Source: an uncultured Spirochaetales bacterium
GTDB lineage: Bacteria > Spirochaetota > Spirochaetia > Sphaerochaetales > Sphaerochaetaceae
Assembly (NCBI GenBank): GCA_934271365.1
Contig: CAKQRI010000010.1
Span: 1 to 46,014 of the forward strand
Direction of reading: 5' to 3'
Length of the DNA: 46,014 nucleotides
Under the pieces are notes generated by a model, which searched no databases, was not told the origin of the DNA, and was given only the letters and a program-made list of their open reading frames with translations. Below, one piece after another: positions 44,185-46,014 of the stretch. The first letter of the stretch is position 1, and each line of letters opens with the position of its first letter. The translations under genes and the position numbers were made by a program.

Positions 44185-44778
44185 ATGAATAAAATTTCTA
44201 ATACAATCATGTTCTATAATGAAAATGCAGAGACATATGCTGCAATATCCAATAATGCAGATATGCATCATGCTTATGAGAGATTTCTGAGCTTACTGAA
44301 TCCAGGAGATTCAATTGCTGATATCGGATGCGGAAGCGGACGAGATCTGAAATATTTCAGAGAACATGGATATATAGCACATGGCATAGATGCTTCTGGA
44401 GAGCTCTGCAGACTAGCGGAATCTTATTCAGGATGCACTGTCTGCAACTGCAGCATAGCAGACTGGCAGCCTCAGATGAAATACAATGCCTTCTGGGCAT
44501 CTGCATCACTGCTACACCTAAGAGAGAGCGAAATAATCACATTCTTTTCTGAAAAGACAGCTTTTCTTGAGAGCAAAGGCATTATCTACTTCTCTATGAA
44601 AGAAGGAATCAAAGAAGGACTAGATGAGCACGCTCGATACTTCACGCCATACTCAGATAAGCTCCTAGAATCCATACTTAATATAGGAACACTGGAACTA
44701 AAGGATATATGGACAGATGAAGATGCTATTGGACGGTCAGACTTCAGATGGAAGTCTATAATACTCAGTCATTCCTAG
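44185..44778 (+). CDS. SAM-dependent methyltransferase, class I
   Basis: Small methyltransferase of 197 residues. Motif I is IADIGCGSGRDL (44-55), the acidic residue at the end of strand 2 is D69 in GIDAS, and motif IV-like ADWQPQMKYNAFWASASLLHL follows. It resembles the UbiE/Tam broad group acting on small molecules rather than DNA; no DPPY/NPPY is present. No clear ribosome binding site. Nine bases separate its stop from the convergent DUF262 gene. Confidence 0.85.
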   Translation: MNKISNTIMFYNENAETYAAISNNADMHHAYERFLSLLNPGDSIADIGCGSGRDLKYFREHGYIAHGIDASGELCRLAESYSGCTVCNCSIADWQPQMKYNAFWASASLLHLRESEIITFFSEKTAFLESKGIIYFSMKEGIKEGLDEHARYFTPYSDKLLESILNIGTLELKDIWTDEDAIGRSDFRWKSIILSHS

Positions 44779-44787
44779 AGAAAGAAA

Positions 44788-46014
44788 TCATGCCTTCACT
44801 AACCTTCCATCATTTATTACAAGATATGGAATAGATGGCTTTCCAGTTTCAAGATAAGCATTCTTATAGAGCTCATATTTCATACCTTTAAATGATGGGA
44901 GTAGACCTTCAAGATATGACATGAAATCATTCCCCTCAAGGTGTGGATGCTCATAAAGATAAGAAAGTGCATTCTCTATCCATTCCTCAGATAAAGCAGA
45001 AGCATACATGCTCTCAATAGCCACAAGTTCCTGATTAAGAGAACCGAATGTCTGGATAAAATCATTAGCATCTATATATCTCGCAAGACTCCATTCATTA
45101 TTTGATAGCTTTACGATATATGTATCAAAAAGAAATCTGAGCTTCAGCAGCGAATTGATGAAATATCTTGCATCTTCAGAAGTGGTAATTCTCTTGAAAG
45201 GAGCAAAATAGGATAAGAAGAGCTTATCATCATGAACAATTCTCTCTTTATAGATTATCTCTGATGCAATTATTATGAACTCTGGGAAATTGATAAGCGA
45301 GTAATGCCTTATCCCATTATCTTCCATGACTTCTGCCCTGATGTGCTCCTCGCTATCAAAGAGCAGTGCAGAATCAATAGATCCAATGAAATCATCCCCG
45401 TCACCTTCTACATGGCCTTTAACTGTCTTCCACCATTCTTCTGGATCAGAGTCAAGAAGGGGTGCAACTCCATCACCATAAAAAAGCCTGTTCCAGAGCC
45501 GCTCTGGTATTCCCTGCTGTATGTATTGATCAAAGCGGGAAAGCCCATTCCAGATGATTCTTATAAGCTCATGCTCTTTTTCATCTGAGGATAATGAAAG
45601 AAGCTGAGAGAGAAGAACATCGCATTCCTCACTCTGCTTATGACGTGAGTTCATAATCTCAAAATAATGGTTGAGATCAACGCTTTCAGCCAGATCTAAG
45701 CGGAGAATATATACATGATCTTTCAGATAGCTGAAAAACAGAGGCTTATCCAGATCCTTAATGAATTCAGCAAAAAGCCGGGATGATGAATAGAATGAGT
45801 GATGCACTCCAATCTCTGGATTATGCTCACGAAGCCTCGACAGTGCATATTCAGACTTTGCACGTGCCTCATAATGAAGATCAATATGCTCGGTATCATC
45901 GGATAGAGCAAGGAGAATTGATAGAGCTGTAAGCCTCTGCTGCCCATCAACAACCTCAAAATAACCATCTCTTAAAAATGTGACGATTGTACCTATATAG
46001 TACCTGTCAACAGA
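44788..46014 (-). CDS. DUF262 (GmrS-like) protein, 5' end cut by window
   Basis: The frame is open from the window edge, 408 residues to the stop, with the N-terminus missing. Near the edge is VVDGQQRLTALSILL, the diagnostic DUF262 motif, followed by the second family motif YFEIMNSRHKQ. In GmrSD and BrxU enzymes this ParB/Srx-like domain hydrolyses NTP and drives cleavage of modified phage DNA together with a DUF1524 His-Me nuclease. No H-x-x-P DUF1524 motif is visible in this C-terminus, and the next gene leftward is not its partner, so the nuclease may lie upstream or be absent. A GTG at 45807 is internal and not the start. Confidence 0.88.
   Translation of the reverse strand, partial: SVDRYYIGTIVTFLRDGYFEVVDGQQRLTALSILLALSDDTEHIDLHYEARAKSEYALSRLREHNPEIGVHHSFYSSSRLFAEFIKDLDKPLFFSYLKDHVYILRLDLAESVDLNHYFEIMNSRHKQSEECDVLLSQLLSLSSDEKEHELIRIIWNGLSRFDQYIQQGIPERLWNRLFYGDGVAPLLDSDPEEWWKTVKGHVEGDGDDFIGSIDSALLFDSEEHIRAEVMEDNGIRHYSLINFPEFIIIASEIIYKERIVHDDKLFLSYFAPFKRITTSEDARYFINSLLKLRFLFDTYIVKLSNNEWSLARYIDANDFIQTFGSLNQELVAIESMYASALSEEWIENALSYLYEHPHLEGNDFMSYLEGLLPSFKGMKYELYKNAYLETGKPSIPYLVINDGRLVKA

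Noticed and set aside
45723..45968. Leftward 81-codon frame near the right edge
   Set aside because: It is out of frame with the DUF262 motif VVDGQQRLTAL, which is the real coding frame through this stretch.
1..46014. CRISPR array, prophage genes, integrase or rRNA
   Set aside because: I found no regularly spaced direct repeats beyond the pair at 1-70, no phage structural genes, no tyrosine or serine integrase and no rRNA-like sequence.

Overview
The window looks like chromosomal DNA of an anaerobic, host- or gut-associated spirochaete. It is AT-rich. Both solute-binding proteins start with a signal peptide ending in a stretch like FAQGAKEAA or FAQGTKEAA, which is common in Treponema and Sphaerochaeta relatives. 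There is an oxygen/NO-scavenging FprA flavoprotein, many sugar ABC transport genes, and tRNA genes with no encoded CCA. The spirochaete assignment is inference from these traits, not from a marker gene.

Layout. 1-1450: remnants of two insertion sequences, one apparently inserted into the other. 1553-2758: fprA. 2807-6527: an accessory block with a divergent AAA ATPase and an HTH-like protein, then a translationally coupled OLD-like ATPase and PD-(D/E)XK-like nuclease pair. This block is the best candidate for an undescribed defence module. 6694-10972: carAB for carbamoyl phosphate, with repeated TTGCAT motifs at its promoter. 11055-12397: a MATE exporter broken by three indels. 12540-14966: a TerB-like protein, a GNAT acetyltransferase, a half-length EamA protein and an SDR dehydrogenase.

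15035-30753 is a large carbohydrate region. One leftward operon encodes a solute-binding protein, MalF- and MalG-type permeases, two PfkB-type sugar kinases, a P-loop kinase and a class II aldolase. A second leftward operon encodes a solute-binding protein, a fused permease, a MalK-like ATPase, an FGGY kinase and a histidine phosphatase. A SorC-type regulator diverges from the second operon, and a second class II aldolase with an RpiR-type regulator follows. The first operon has no ATPase gene of its own, and the ATPase of the second may serve both. Each operon has a long perfect hairpin just after its binding-protein gene, which would favour excess binding protein over permease.

30948-44778 is mostly ordinary: a SulP anion transporter, an IS3-type transposase remnant, an rRNA/tRNA m5U methyltransferase, a DUF2974 lipase-like protein, tRNA-Val, a nitroreductase, azlCD, a COG2509 flavoprotein, a Uup-type ABC-F ATPase, a Gfo/Idh/MocA oxidoreductase, tRNA-Leu, a lipoprotein and a small methyltransferase. 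The right edge cuts a DUF262 (GmrS-like) gene, a family often involved in restriction of modified phage DNA, so a second defence locus may begin there.
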